From contig CAYJNO010000003.1 of assembly GCA_964371715.1 (NCBI GenBank), positions 29,529 to 93,528 on the forward strand: 64,000 nucleotides of DNA, given 5' to 3'. Shown here one piece after another: positions 35,143 to 45,348 of the stretch. The notes beneath the pieces were generated by a model. That model ran no database searches. It worked only from the letters and a program-made list of their open reading frames with translations, and was not told the DNA's origin. Source of the DNA: CAYJNO01 sp964371715. GTDB lineage: Bacteria > Bacillota_I > Bacilli_A > Erysipelotrichales > Erysipelotrichaceae. Position numbers and translations under genes: made by a program. Within the stretch, counting starts at the first letter, position 1; each line of letters begins with the position of its first letter.

Positions 35143-37237
35143 ATTTTATGATATATTTTTTAGTAAATGCATCAATTGCTAATGGTTTATCAAAAAAGTA
35201 CCCTTGCCCTTTAGTGCACTTTAATTCTTTTAATGTACTCAATTGCTCTTTTGTTTCAATACCTTCGGCTAGTGATTCAATATTAGATAAATTATTGCAT
35301 AAATCGATTGCTGATTTTGCTAAAATTTTTGACTTATGACTTCTAGATATATCATTTATTAAGCTTTTATCTATTTTTAGTTCACAAAATTCTGCAGTAG
35401 CTATAGTACTCAAGTTTGAAAAACCTACTCCAAAATCATCTAATGAAAAATTAAATCCATTTTCTTTGAATTCTTTAATTATCAACGACAATGTATATTC
35501 ATCTATTGCACCTGAAGTTTCTGTTATCTCAATCATAATGTAACTAGGGTCAACATTTAAATCTTCACAGATTTTTTTTAGATATTTTACTAAACCCTTT
35601 TCATTAATTGTAACTCTAGAAAAATTAATTGCTATTTTCATATCATTACCTAAGTTATAATATTCCCATTTTTTTATTAATTCACAAACCTTAACAAATA
35701 CAAATTTATCTATCGCCCCAATTATACCTTCTTTTTCATAAAAAGGTATAAAATCTAAAGGAAAAATAATATTTCCTTTTGAATCAGTTTTTCTAATTAA
35801 TGCTTCTGCTCCACATAATTTTAATGTCTCCAGTTCAAATTGTGGTTGTAAATAAACTACGAATCGATCATTTTCAATTTCTTTTTTTAAGTTTAATGAC
35901 AATATAGAGTTATATTTTTCACTTTTCAATTGTTGTTTTTCTGAATAACTTTTATTATTTTTATTATCAATTAGATTGAAACGTTTAGTACTCTTATAAT
36001 TACGGTTAAATGTATATCCAATAGAAATTTTAATATTATGTTTTTTTGCATCATTTTTAAGTATAACTATTTTATCTTCGAATAATTCTTCATTACTATA
36101 AATATCCAAAATTACAAACTCATTACCATCGATTCGATAACATGAATCATCAAAAATATTCATTATTATTTCACAAAGTTTAATTATAGTATCATCACCT
36201 TTTCGATAACCTAATGTTTCATTTATATTTTTTAGCCCTTTAATACTTATATAAATTACACCAAGTGTATTTGGAGTATTAGTTTCATAATCATTAATAC
36301 TTAAGTTATAACTGTGTCGATTTTTTAAGCCAGTTAATGCATCATAATAACTTAATTGATGAAGGTTATTTAGCATCTCTTTTTTATGTAAGCCATCAAT
36401 AATAAACCTGCAAATTGACATTAAAACCTTAGTTGCTTCAATATTTATTCTAGGTTCATCAACTCCAACAAAACCAATTAAATGATTATCCTCTGTAATT
36501 AATGGCGCCATTAGTGAGCAGCTGACACCTGTATCAACTAGAATTTGCTTTTCTTTAAAGTTTCTTGATGTTTCAATATCTGTATAAACATATTCATTAT
36601 TCAAAAACCTTGTTAACCAGCTTGGATATTGATTTAAATCAAAATTTTGCCAAAGATGTGAGTGTTCTTTGATTGAATCACTACATACCTCATATGTGTT
36701 TTTTGCTAAGTTTGTATTATGATCAGATTCAAATATAAAAGCTCTATCCGCTTTAAAAAAGCTCATTAGTAATGAAAGTAAACTTTTAATTGCACTATCA
36801 TTATCTTTGTTGATAATAAGCGTTTCTACACATTCATTTAACACTACTTGTTCATTATATTGCTTAGCAATTTCATTAATCATTTTTTGACTTTCTGTAA
36901 TGTTTTTTGCAATTTCTACACGATAATTTTGATTATCTATAGCCATTATTTGATTTTTTATTGAAAGATACATATCGAATTTTTTGGAATAAACTTCAAA
37001 GTATCCAACTTCTTTATTATTTTTACATAAGTCTTTACAAGTTTCACACTTATTGTCTAGATTATAAATTAATTCATAACACTTTTTATTATAGATATCA
37101 TTTTTTTCATTTATATCGATAAGTTTTAGCATATTGTCATTAATATAAATAACTTCAAATGTATCATTATTAACAATATAAATATAATCATCTAAATTAT
37201 CAATTATTTCTTCATATATTTTATTGAATTTTTCCAT
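35141..37237 (-). CDS. PAS-GAF-GGDEF(degenerate)-EAL protein, probable c-di-GMP phosphodiesterase
   Basis: About 698 aa. An N-terminal PAS-like region (1-110) is followed by a GAF-like domain (about 135-275). The GGDEF-fold domain has its active site reduced to DGNEF. The C-terminal EAL domain keeps catalytic signatures: AEALIR, INFSR, EITET, LDDFGVGF, KIDKSL and EGIET. It is predicted to hydrolyse c-di-GMP to pGpG. The ATG at 37237 follows AAAGGGG; an upstream TTG at 37243 is less likely. It overlaps the upstream diguanylate cyclase gene by 17 nt, so the two opposing enzymes are made together. No membrane segment is visible. Confidence 0.85.
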   Translation of the reverse strand: MEKFNKIYEEIIDNLDDYIYIVNNDTFEVIYINDNMLKLIDINEKNDIYNKKCYELIYNLDNKCETCKDLCKNNKEVGYFEVYSKKFDMYLSIKNQIMAIDNQNYRVEIAKNITESQKMINEIAKQYNEQVVLNECVETLIINKDNDSAIKSLLSLLMSFFKADRAFIFESDHNTNLAKNTYEVCSDSIKEHSHLWQNFDLNQYPSWLTRFLNNEYVYTDIETSRNFKEKQILVDTGVSCSLMAPLITEDNHLIGFVGVDEPRINIEATKVLMSICRFIIDGLHKKEMLNNLHQLSYYDALTGLKNRHSYNLSINDYETNTPNTLGVIYISIKGLKNINETLGYRKGDDTIIKLCEIIMNIFDDSCYRIDGNEFVILDIYSNEELFEDKIVILKNDAKKHNIKISIGYTFNRNYKSTKRFNLIDNKNNKSYSEKQQLKSEKYNSILSLNLKKEIENDRFVVYLQPQFELETLKLCGAEALIRKTDSKGNIIFPLDFIPFYEKEGIIGAIDKFVFVKVCELIKKWEYYNLGNDMKIAINFSRVTINEKGLVKYLKKICEDLNVDPSYIMIEITETSGAIDEYTLSLIIKEFKENGFNFSLDDFGVGFSNLSTIATAEFCELKIDKSLINDISRSHKSKILAKSAIDLCNNLSNIESLAEGIETKEQLSTLKELKCTKGQGYFFDKPLAIDAFTKKYIIK

Positions 37238-39515
37238 TTTCAATCCCCTTTAAATAAATTAGTAGTAACTTTGATAAAAATAGCAATGTATTGATTTGAT
37301 TGCTGTAACAATTTAATGAATGCTCTTGATAATTTGCTCCAACTATATAATTTTCATCATTACATTCTACTAAGATATTAATTACTGAACCTATATTTTG
37401 CACTTTAAACATTTCATTTATTACTTTATCCTTAATTAAATTTGTATCACCACAACATATTATATCTTTAGATACTTTATAATCGATTAAAGAATTTAAA
37501 TAATTAACTGGAATATTTTTTTCATTATTAGAAATCACTTCAGTTTCATATAAATGTTCATAAAAATAACTTTTCTTTATTTCATCTTCTTTTAAAATGT
37601 AAATTTGTTTTGCTTTTATTTGCTCTAAGATATATTTTAATAAATTATTAAAGAGTTCACTTTTTTTACTTTCATAGAATATTTCATTTATTTTGGTAAG
37701 CAATTCTAGACCATAAGCCCTATTTTCAACTCGTCCATCATTAATACTAGTTTCAATACTTTCTATAAGATTTTCATTGTCCCCATAAAAATAATAACGG
37801 TTCTTTCCTGCATTTTTTGCTTTATACATTGCCTTATCGGCAGATTTATATAATTCATCATAATTGTAGCCATGATCTGGATAAGTTGCGATTCCAACAC
37901 TTCCAGATATTTCATAATTTGTGTTATCCCCAATGAATTCTTTGGAAAATATCTCTAATATTTTAATAGCTTTTTTTTCTATATCTTTTCTTTCAATCGT
38001 ATTTGTTGTAAATAGGACAAATTCATCTCCACCAATACGAGCAATAATATCATTAGATCTAAAGTTATCCTTTAAGTTATTAGCTACTTCTTTTAAGGCT
38101 AAATCTCCAACATAGTGTCCAAGATTATCATTTACTGCTTTAAAATTATCTATATCAATGATAAAAAAGGCATGCGCTGAATCAGGATTTTCATAAATTG
38201 ATTCTGTTATTAATGCTTCACATGTCGCTCTATTATAGCAACCGGTTAAAGGATCAGTCGTAGCTTTAATTTCCACAATCTTTTGATTGTGTATATCTAC
38301 TACTTTTCCAATCAAAAAAATTGGATTATTATCTTTATCATATCCATAATTACCTACTATTTTAAAATATCTAACTTTTTCATCTTTACATTTTATTTTA
38401 GCTTCAAATTCATTTATCTCACCATTAACAAATCTATCAATATTTTTATCGAACATATCATGATCGCTTACTATATCAATCACATTATCTAGAGTTTCAA
38501 AATCATAATCTACGCTGGTATCTATATTAACTATTTTTGAGCCTTCACCAAAAAACTTTATTTTTCTTGTTCTTAAATCAAACATAAAAAACCATTCGGT
38601 TGATAGCTTTGATAAAACATCCAAAAGTAGTTTATCTGATATCAAATTTACAAAATAACTTTGACTAAAACCATCTTTATTTAATCCAACAAATTCATTA
38701 CTTAAATCTCTTGTAAATCCTGCAATATAATTATTTCCATATTTATCTTTTAAGTCAATTTTTGATAATGTTATTTCACAAGGTATTTCATCACCATTTA
38801 ATCGACAATGCATCCAATAAAATACTACATGACCTTTTTCTTTAGCTTCTTTAATAAATTCAACTGCTGATTTAGAACTTAATTTATTATCAGGTTGAAA
38901 TTTTGGTGACAATTCAAAAAAACGGTCTAAGTATTCTTGCTCATCATTTAAATCAAATAGTTCTACAGCTTTCTTATTACAAAAAATATTGTTGAAATCG
39001 CTATCCCATAAATTAACACATAATGGATTAACATCCATAATTTTTTTCAATTGGTCAACATTTTTATTAACTTGTATTTGAATATTTAATGTGTTTATAA
39101 GATTTTCATACATTACAACAACAACTTTTTGATTATCTACTTTTAATTCAAGTGGTAAAGATACTACCTTACTTATTACATCATCCCCATTTATTATAGT
39201 ACACCAATTAAAATTTTGAACACCGTAATTTAATGTATCATCTATTTTACATTTAAAGTATTCATAAGAATATTCCCCTGTAATACATTGTTTATCTGGC
39301 ATATACTCAATAAAATTTCTTCTAACTTCTTCTATATTTCGTGCATTAAAAACAGTTAATACTAATTTATTAAAAGCAATTATTTCGTAACTTTCATTAA
39401 TGAAAAACACACATGTTAAAACTTCATCTAAAAATTCAATAATAGGCTTAATTGAACCCTCATTTGCTTTAATTTCATTGTTAATTACATATTCTAGCAG
39501 ATTAGCCTTATTCAT
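37221..39515 (-). CDS. PAS-GGDEF diguanylate cyclase with C-terminal sensor-like extension
   Basis: 764 aa. Two or three PAS-like segments cover the first ~410 residues (for example NPLCVNLWDSDFNNIFCNKKAVELF, broken here only by naming). The GGDEF domain (about 420-580) has the intact active site RIGGDEF and the expected DIDNFKAVNDNLGH. A further ~170 residues follow, with no catalytic motif, probably a GAF-like sensor. It is predicted to synthesise c-di-GMP from GTP. No RxxD inhibitory site is obvious before GGDEF. It is upstream of and overlapping the EAL protein gene. Confidence 0.83.
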   Translation of the reverse strand: MNKANLLEYVINNEIKANEGSIKPIIEFLDEVLTCVFFINESYEIIAFNKLVLTVFNARNIEEVRRNFIEYMPDKQCITGEYSYEYFKCKIDDTLNYGVQNFNWCTIINGDDVISKVVSLPLELKVDNQKVVVVMYENLINTLNIQIQVNKNVDQLKKIMDVNPLCVNLWDSDFNNIFCNKKAVELFDLNDEQEYLDRFFELSPKFQPDNKLSSKSAVEFIKEAKEKGHVVFYWMHCRLNGDEIPCEITLSKIDLKDKYGNNYIAGFTRDLSNEFVGLNKDGFSQSYFVNLISDKLLLDVLSKLSTEWFFMFDLRTRKIKFFGEGSKIVNIDTSVDYDFETLDNVIDIVSDHDMFDKNIDRFVNGEINEFEAKIKCKDEKVRYFKIVGNYGYDKDNNPIFLIGKVVDIHNQKIVEIKATTDPLTGCYNRATCEALITESIYENPDSAHAFFIIDIDNFKAVNDNLGHYVGDLALKEVANNLKDNFRSNDIIARIGGDEFVLFTTNTIERKDIEKKAIKILEIFSKEFIGDNTNYEISGSVGIATYPDHGYNYDELYKSADKAMYKAKNAGKNRYYFYGDNENLIESIETSINDGRVENRAYGLELLTKINEIFYESKKSELFNNLLKYILEQIKAKQIYILKEDEIKKSYFYEHLYETEVISNNEKNIPVNYLNSLIDYKVSKDIICCGDTNLIKDKVINEMFKVQNIGSVINILVECNDENYIVGANYQEHSLNCYSNQINTLLFLSKLLLIYLKGIENGKIQ

Positions 39516-39562
39516 AATTTTCTCCCGTATTATCTACTATAATTTTATCATAGTGTATAAAT

Positions 39563-39599
39563 AAAAATCATTTCATATTATTACTATGAAATGATTTTT
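39563..39599 (-). terminator. Terminator after the YolD-like gene
   Basis: A 15-bp perfect stem (39563-39577 with 39585-39599) has a 7-nt loop. It overlaps the YolD-like stop codon. Confidence 0.85.
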
Positions 39600-39996
39600 A
39601 CAAGTCTATTTTAGATATTTTTAATAAGTTACTAATTTTAATTTTGCTTTTGTCTGTAAAGATAATTTCATTATTATCTAGATCAATTTTTTTGATTTGA
39701 TTACTGATTGTTTTGTAGATTCCTCCGTTTTTCAACGTATCTTTAAAAAAGTATGTAATTGAATATATTGCACTATTATCAATATTCATCAAAACATCAT
39801 TAATACTATTTATCTCATCATCACTAAGTTCTATCATTGTATCAACATACCTTGAAGTCTCATTTATTACATCAGCATGAGTTATTAGAGCTGCAAATGG
39901 TTGAAATTGTGCCGCCCTATTTTGTACTGTCATATGAGGATATCGTTTTGATTTTTCATACTTAAGATACATAATTGATTGATATTCATCATTCAT
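39598..39996 (-). CDS. YolD-like protein
   Basis: 132 aa. The segment RAAQFQPFAALITHADVINET is the signature of the YolD-like family, whose members regularly follow Y-family DNA polymerase genes in Firmicutes and phages. Its ATG overlaps the polymerase stop by four bases (ATGA), supporting co-function in translesion synthesis or its control. The biochemical role of YolD proteins is not established. Confidence 0.8.
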   Translation of the reverse strand: MNDEYQSIMYLKYEKSKRYPHMTVQNRAAQFQPFAALITHADVINETSRYVDTMIELSDDEINSINDVLMNIDNSAIYSITYFFKDTLKNGGIYKTISNQIKKIDLDNNEIIFTDKSKIKISNLLKISKIDL

Positions 39997-41474
39997 TCTT
40001 TATGACCTCCAATTTGACTATTTCTTTCAATTGCTGTTGAACCATCAACTAAATTAGATAATTTCAAAATAGCATTTTTCCCATATTTATTCTTAATATT
40101 AATAATTGCTAGTTGACTATTTTTTTCTCTGTCTATTTTTTTTTCATCTATTTTTTCTTCAGTCTTAATTTCATCAAATATTGATAATTGTTCTGCCAAT
40201 AGATTTTTATCTACTTCATTCTCTTTTTTTACATTATTTGCAACCATATTTAGTCGTCTCACTAAATATTCTTTGTTGCAAATTAAATCATACAACTCTA
40301 TTGTTTTACCAACAATCTCTTTAGTTGATGAAGTATAACATGATAAATTAATGCTTTTATGTGCTTGCTTTGGTATTTTACGGCCATATGGATCCAATAC
40401 TATTTCACCATTAAAACCATCTGTTATATTTTCAATATCATAGCCAACACTCAATACTATTTGTGAAGTCAAAAGACCTTTTTCTACCAATTGTAAGCTT
40501 AATGACTCGGCCATTTCTGCTACTACAATCTTTGCACTTTCAAAATTATAAGGACTATGTAGAACTTGCCCACTTGTTAATGTTTTTGCTGAGGGTTTAT
40601 AGCCTTTAATATCCTCAATAGTACAAATTTCATAACCCCATGCATGATCAATTAACAATTCTGCATTAACACCAAATAGCTTATATAATTTTTCTTCATA
40701 TTTTAATGAGTACATTGCTATATCACCCATTGTATAAAGATTTAACTGCTCAAGTTTTTTAGAATAACCTTTACCAACGCGCCAAAAATCTGTTAATGGT
40801 TTATGAGTCCATAGTAATTCTCGATAACTTATTTCATTTAAAATAGCTATACGATCTCCATTAGCATCAGGTTCAATCTTTTTGGCAAGTACATCCATTG
40901 CAACTTTAGCTAAGTAAGTGTTTGTACCTATTCCACATGTTGCTGTTACTTTAACAGTTTCAAAGACATCATTTATAACTTTTTTAGCCAAATCATAAGG
41001 TGATAAGTTATAATGTTTTAAATATTTACTGATATCAATAAAGACCTCATCAATAGAATAAGTATAAATATCATCTTTAGAAAAATATTTCAAATAACAT
41101 TCATACACTTTAGCACTATATTGAATGTACAAAGCCATTTGTGGTTTAGCGATTATAACATCAAGTGCACAATCTTTATTGTTTAAAAGCTCATCTAAAT
41201 CATATGTATTATTTTTTAATGGATAAAATTGATTATCAATTAAACGTTTATGATTAACTTCTTTAATCTTTTGTTTAACCTCAAACAATCGACTTCTACC
41301 ACCTATCTTAAATTGTTTTAGTGCTGGAGTTGATGCTAGACAAATTGTTTTATCTGTTCTTGAATTATCGGCAACTACTAAAAATGTTTTTAGTGGATCT
41401 AATTTTCTTTCAATACATTCTACAGAGGCATAAAATGATTTTAAATCAATGCATAAATATATTTTATCTATCAT
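39993..41474 (-). CDS. Y-family DNA polymerase (UmuC/UvrX-like)
   Basis: 493 aa. It has the palm motif I CIDLKSFYASVE (Asp9 metal ligand), a YSIDEVFIDIS motif supplying the other catalytic acids (about residue 140), helix-hairpin-helix-type thumb sequences and a little-finger domain. The N-terminal TICLASTPALKQFKIGGRSRL matches the UvrX/UmuC branch rather than DinB. It carries out translesion synthesis past DNA damage. It lies 17 nt downstream of a dehydrogenase gene, and no LexA-like box is evident immediately upstream, so it may share that gene's promoter. Confidence 0.88.
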   Translation of the reverse strand: MIDKIYLCIDLKSFYASVECIERKLDPLKTFLVVADNSRTDKTICLASTPALKQFKIGGRSRLFEVKQKIKEVNHKRLIDNQFYPLKNNTYDLDELLNNKDCALDVIIAKPQMALYIQYSAKVYECYLKYFSKDDIYTYSIDEVFIDISKYLKHYNLSPYDLAKKVINDVFETVKVTATCGIGTNTYLAKVAMDVLAKKIEPDANGDRIAILNEISYRELLWTHKPLTDFWRVGKGYSKKLEQLNLYTMGDIAMYSLKYEEKLYKLFGVNAELLIDHAWGYEICTIEDIKGYKPSAKTLTSGQVLHSPYNFESAKIVVAEMAESLSLQLVEKGLLTSQIVLSVGYDIENITDGFNGEIVLDPYGRKIPKQAHKSINLSCYTSSTKEIVGKTIELYDLICNKEYLVRRLNMVANNVKKENEVDKNLLAEQLSIFDEIKTEEKIDEKKIDREKNSQLAIINIKNKYGKNAILKLSNLVDGSTAIERNSQIGGHKE

Positions 41475-41491
41475 TTTAACCTCCTTATTTC

Positions 41492-42460
41492 TTAAACTTC
41501 AAATCTAAATTCTTTATTATCATTAAAAGCTACTAATGCCTCTATTGCTGTATTAACCATCATTTTACTTGCTTCCTTAGTGAAAAAAGCAATGTGTTGA
41601 GTCATTACTACATTAGGAAACTGTCTTAAATATGCCATTTCTCTATTTTCTAAAATATCAGATCTACGGTCTTTGTGATAGATTCCATGTTCATTTTCAA
41701 TTACATCTAAACCTAATGCCCCAATCTTTTTATTTTCAATTGCTTCTATTATATCTTCCGTATTAATTAACTCACCTCTTGCACAATTAATTAAGATAAC
41801 TCCATCCTTCATCTTACTTAGTGATTTTGCATTAATGAAGTGTTTAGTTTCCTTTAATAGTGGTAAATGTAAACTAATAACATCTGCATTTTCGTATATG
41901 TACTCAATATCATAATAATTTACTATAGAATTTAAACTCTCATTAGGATATGGATCATAAGCATAAATTTCACAACCAAAACCAGATAAGTTTTTAATTA
42001 CTTGTGCACCTATATTACCAGTACCTATAATACCGATCTTTAAACTTCTAATTTCTCTTCCTTGTAAACCATTTAGTGAATAATCATTTACATTTCCTCT
42101 GAACATAGCTTGTTTATAATGTCTTAAACACATTAAAAGCAACATAATAGTATAATCAGCTACTCCATGTGGCTCATAAAAACTTCTACTAACACGGATA
42201 TTTAATGTTTTTGCATATTCAACATCAATATGGTCATAACCTATTGTTCTTGTTGCGATAAATCTAACTTTATTTTCTGCTAAAATATCTAATATTTCTT
42301 TCGTTATTAAACTTTGTCCTAATATTGTTATGGCGTCATATCCTTTTGTAAGATTGATATTATTAATTGTTAATTCTTCATATATTAATGTTATCTCTAA
42401 ATCATGTACCTTAAAATATTCTAATTCAAAACCTTTAACCTCAAAAGCTATTATTTTCAT
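41492..42460 (-). CDS. D-2-hydroxyacid dehydrogenase, probably D-lactate dehydrogenase
   Basis: 322 aa. The NAD-binding GIIGTGNIGAQVI lies near residue 147. Catalytic residues are visible: Arg in INCARGELIN, Glu in the VIENEHG region and His in MTQHIAFFTKEA (about residue 293). The segment ATRTIGYDHIDVEYAK is typical of D-LDH/VanH-type enzymes. It reduces pyruvate (or a longer 2-oxoacid) to the D-hydroxyacid, regenerating NAD in fermentation. Substrate range cannot be fixed. It is in a compact run with a DUF1801 gene upstream (9 nt) and the polymerase downstream. Confidence 0.87.
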   Translation of the reverse strand: MKIIAFEVKGFELEYFKVHDLEITLIYEELTINNINLTKGYDAITILGQSLITKEILDILAENKVRFIATRTIGYDHIDVEYAKTLNIRVSRSFYEPHGVADYTIMLLLMCLRHYKQAMFRGNVNDYSLNGLQGREIRSLKIGIIGTGNIGAQVIKNLSGFGCEIYAYDPYPNESLNSIVNYYDIEYIYENADVISLHLPLLKETKHFINAKSLSKMKDGVILINCARGELINTEDIIEAIENKKIGALGLDVIENEHGIYHKDRRSDILENREMAYLRQFPNVVMTQHIAFFTKEASKMMVNTAIEALVAFNDNKEFRFEV

Positions 42461-42469
42461 TTCATTCTC

Positions 42470-42817
42470 CTAATATGCTTGAATAATTAAATTAAGATAT
42501 TTAATTAATTCTGCATTTATTCCTATTTTCTTTTTTACTCTAATACAACCCTTACTTTGGCTATACCCTACTAATATATTTCTATCCTTATCTACTTTAT
42601 CAAAATAACTATAGATACTAACATAATTTTTTTGAGCATTTATATATAGTATTGTCTTGTCATTTTTTTTATATGCTAACATTTTATATTCAATAGTTAC
42701 TTCAATTTTATCATCATAATTAGTAATATATTCATGTAATTCAACCACAATATCTTTGCGCCAACCCATTTCAAGCTTATTAAAGTATTCATCTACTGTT
42801 TTTACATCGTAATTCAT
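42470..42817 (-). CDS. DUF1801-like protein
   Basis: 115 aa, compact. It contains a YKMLAYKKNDKTILYINAQKNYVSIY segment (split here into known family positions: YKM, then a beta-strand pair) and GCIRVKK near the end, matching the DUF1801/YdhG fold of small domains with an iron-chaperone-like topology. Function is unknown. It is the first gene of the DUF1801-dehydrogenase-polymerase-YolD run and is divergent from the GT-C-like membrane protein. Confidence 0.65.
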   Translation of the reverse strand: MNYDVKTVDEYFNKLEMGWRKDIVVELHEYITNYDDKIEVTIEYKMLAYKKNDKTILYINAQKNYVSIYSYFDKVDKDRNILVGYSQSKGCIRVKKKIGINAELIKYLNLIIQAY

Positions 42818-42884
42818 ATATACCTCGCATTTATATTATAACTTAATAATTTTATTTATGCTAAAATATTAAAGAGGTGCTTGT

Positions 42885-44606
42885 ATGAAAAAAATAAAAC
42901 TAAATTATGACTTTATTCTAATATCACTGTTTATCAGTATTATTTGTGTAATACCTTACTTTTTAATGGGAGGAATTAGTGCAGAACACGATACATTCTT
43001 TCATTTAAGTCGAATTGAAGGTTATAGTCAAAGTATTTTAAATTTTGATTTTTTACCTAAAATATATCCTTTTAAGAATGGTGGTTTTGGATATGGAAGC
43101 CCTATTTTCTATTCTGATATCTTATTATTACCTTTTTCTTTAATCTATATTTTAACAGATAGCATTGTTTTTAGTTATGTTTCTTTATTAATCGTATTTT
43201 CATTTTTGTCTGCCTATTTCACATGTACATTAATTGATAAAATTTCAAACAATAAATATTTAGCTTATTTTGGAGCATTTATATATATTTTTAGTACATA
43301 TCGCCTAACTGATATTTATGTTAGAGGGGCAATTGGCGAAGTTATGGCTTTAGCCTTTTTACCACTAGTATTATTAGGAATTTATTATCTCTTTTACCAA
43401 ATTAAACCTAAAAAGGCTATTTATTATTTGACCATTGGTATGACTTTTTTAATATTAACTCATAATATTACATTTTTTTTATGTTTTTTATTAATAATCT
43501 TTTTTATGATTATAAATCATCAAAAGTTAATTCAACATAAAAAGTATTTTATAATATTAGTGATTTCGGGAATCTTGACTGCATTATTTAGTGCTTTTTA
43601 TATTTTTGGAATGTTAGAACAATTATCAAGTCATGAAATGATCGTCCACTATTATGGTGGTAGTTCTGACTTGATATCACATGCCTTAGATTTTGACCAA
43701 TTATTTAGAAATGATTTTGTCTTTGGTTTTAGCTCTACTAACGATAATATTTCTAAAATGGTATTAACACCAGGACTAGCATTACTATTATTACCATTAA
43801 TTTATTTTTTTGAAAAAAATAAAAATAGTTTTGTTTTACATAGTATGATTTTAGGTTATATATGTGTTTTATTATCCACAAATATTACTCCATGGTTTTT
43901 ACTAGATTATTTAGGTGTAATTCAATTCCCATGGCGTTTTATGACTTTAGCAACTATCTTACTTGTTATACCAAGTTGTTATGCATTAAACAAATTATTT
44001 AAATTTAATAAGATAATATTTGCAACAACATTAACTCTAGTAATCTTTAATACTGGATATTTATTAACAAAAATAGAAGATCGACCTTTCCCACTACCAT
44101 TTGAACTTAAATATGAATCTTTATTAGATGGAACTTTAATTGATCCATATTATTCAGCAACTTATATGCGTGTTGAACTAGCTGGCGGCGATTATTTACC
44201 ATGGCCTTCAATCGATTATCGTAATATTGATCAATGCGCATTAGATGATTCCTTATCAAATATTTCATGTGATGTTGAAAAAGAGTATACTACAACTACA
44301 ATATCAATAGCTAATAATCACAATGATAGCTTTTTACTTCCATTAACTTATTATGAAGGCTATGAAGCATATATCATTGATGAAGATAATAATAAACAAT
44401 TTGTAGCCATAACTCAAGATTACAATACTGGTTTAGTTAGAGTACATGATATCACTTTAGATAACTTTACTATAATAGTTGAATACAAAGGTACATTTAT
44501 TCAAATACTAGGTATAATTACTACATTAATAGCAATATTGTCATCGTTATTTGTGATTTATTGCTCAAAAAACACTTTACATAAAATCTATAGAATGTTA
44601 GACTAA
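42885..44606 (+). CDS. Polytopic membrane protein, GT-C glycosyltransferase-like (PTPS-related/YfhO-like)
   Basis: 573 aa with about 11 membrane helices. The first extracytoplasmic loop has EHDTFFHLSRIEG, with the acidic residue D36 placed as in GT-C enzymes, and a soluble C-terminal domain (about 400-540) precedes a final helix. It resembles the PTPS-related membrane family thought to transfer sugars from lipid carriers. The promoter probably uses an extended -10 (TGCTAAAAT, 42859-42867). It is followed after 22 nt by a LytTR two-component system on the same strand, suggesting joint transcription. Its substrate is unknown. Confidence 0.7.
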   Translation: MKKIKLNYDFILISLFISIICVIPYFLMGGISAEHDTFFHLSRIEGYSQSILNFDFLPKIYPFKNGGFGYGSPIFYSDILLLPFSLIYILTDSIVFSYVSLLIVFSFLSAYFTCTLIDKISNNKYLAYFGAFIYIFSTYRLTDIYVRGAIGEVMALAFLPLVLLGIYYLFYQIKPKKAIYYLTIGMTFLILTHNITFFLCFLLIIFFMIINHQKLIQHKKYFIILVISGILTALFSAFYIFGMLEQLSSHEMIVHYYGGSSDLISHALDFDQLFRNDFVFGFSSTNDNISKMVLTPGLALLLLPLIYFFEKNKNSFVLHSMILGYICVLLSTNITPWFLLDYLGVIQFPWRFMTLATILLVIPSCYALNKLFKFNKIIFATTLTLVIFNTGYLLTKIEDRPFPLPFELKYESLLDGTLIDPYYSATYMRVELAGGDYLPWPSIDYRNIDQCALDDSLSNISCDVEKEYTTTTISIANNHNDSFLLPLTYYEGYEAYIIDEDNNKQFVAITQDYNTGLVRVHDITLDNFTIIVEYKGTFIQILGIITTLIAILSSLFVIYCSKNTLHKIYRMLD

Positions 44607-44628
44607 ATTGTATTTTGAAGAGGGAAAA

Positions 44629-45348
44629 ATGATTAAAATTTGTATATGTGATGATGATAAAGCAGATAGAGATAGACTAGAAAAGCTATTAGTTGAACTA
44701 TCTGTAAGATTAAATACTACCTTTACAATCGTTAAGTTTAGTTCAGGTGAAGAGTTACTTGCTAATAGACAACGTTTTGAAATTATATTCATGGATATTA
44801 TTATGAATGATATAGATGGTATTAAAACTTTAGAACTGTTAGATCCACAAAACGAACTAATAATATTTATGTCAAGTACTAGTGATCGTATTAAAGACTT
44901 ATTTAGGGAGAATGTAATTGGATTTTTAGAAAAGCCAATAGATATCGAAAAGTTAGGCAATATATTACAAAAAGCTTATAAAATTATGCTTAAATACATA
45001 AATTATAGCTTCTCATTCCCAAAGAATGGTGGTACAGCTTTTATTCATATAAACGAAATCTTATTTTTAGAAAGTATTGGTCATCATATTAATATTTATA
45101 CTAAAGATGAAATTATTACGTATCGAGGAACAATAAAGGAAGCTTATGAAAAACTAAAAGATAGTGAACTTTTTATAAAGCCCCATCGCTCATTTTTAGT
45201 AAATATCAAATACTTATCTTTTACATCTAAAACTACAATTAAAATTAAATATCTAAATATAGAGATTCCACTTAGTCGAATATATAAAGAGGAAACTACA
45301 AATAAAATATTAAAATATCTTAATTCAAAAGGTGAAAATAATGACTAG
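44629..45348 (+). CDS. LytTR-family response regulator (second system)
   Basis: About 239 aa. The receiver domain has CICDDDKADRD and the phospho-acceptor in IIFMDIIMNDIDG; the C-terminal LytTR domain contains FIKPHRSFLVNIKYL. The ATG at 44629 is chosen because GAGGG lies 4 nt upstream; an in-frame TTG at 44608 would place that site inside the gene. It is followed by the GHKL kinase with an 8-nt overlap. The divergence from the regulator at 1.6-2.3 kb suggests separate signals. Confidence 0.87.
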   Translation: MIKICICDDDKADRDRLEKLLVELSVRLNTTFTIVKFSSGEELLANRQRFEIIFMDIIMNDIDGIKTLELLDPQNELIIFMSSTSDRIKDLFRENVIGFLEKPIDIEKLGNILQKAYKIMLKYINYSFSFPKNGGTAFIHINEILFLESIGHHINIYTKDEIITYRGTIKEAYEKLKDSELFIKPHRSFLVNIKYLSFTSKTTIKIKYLNIEIPLSRIYKEETTNKILKYLNSKGENND

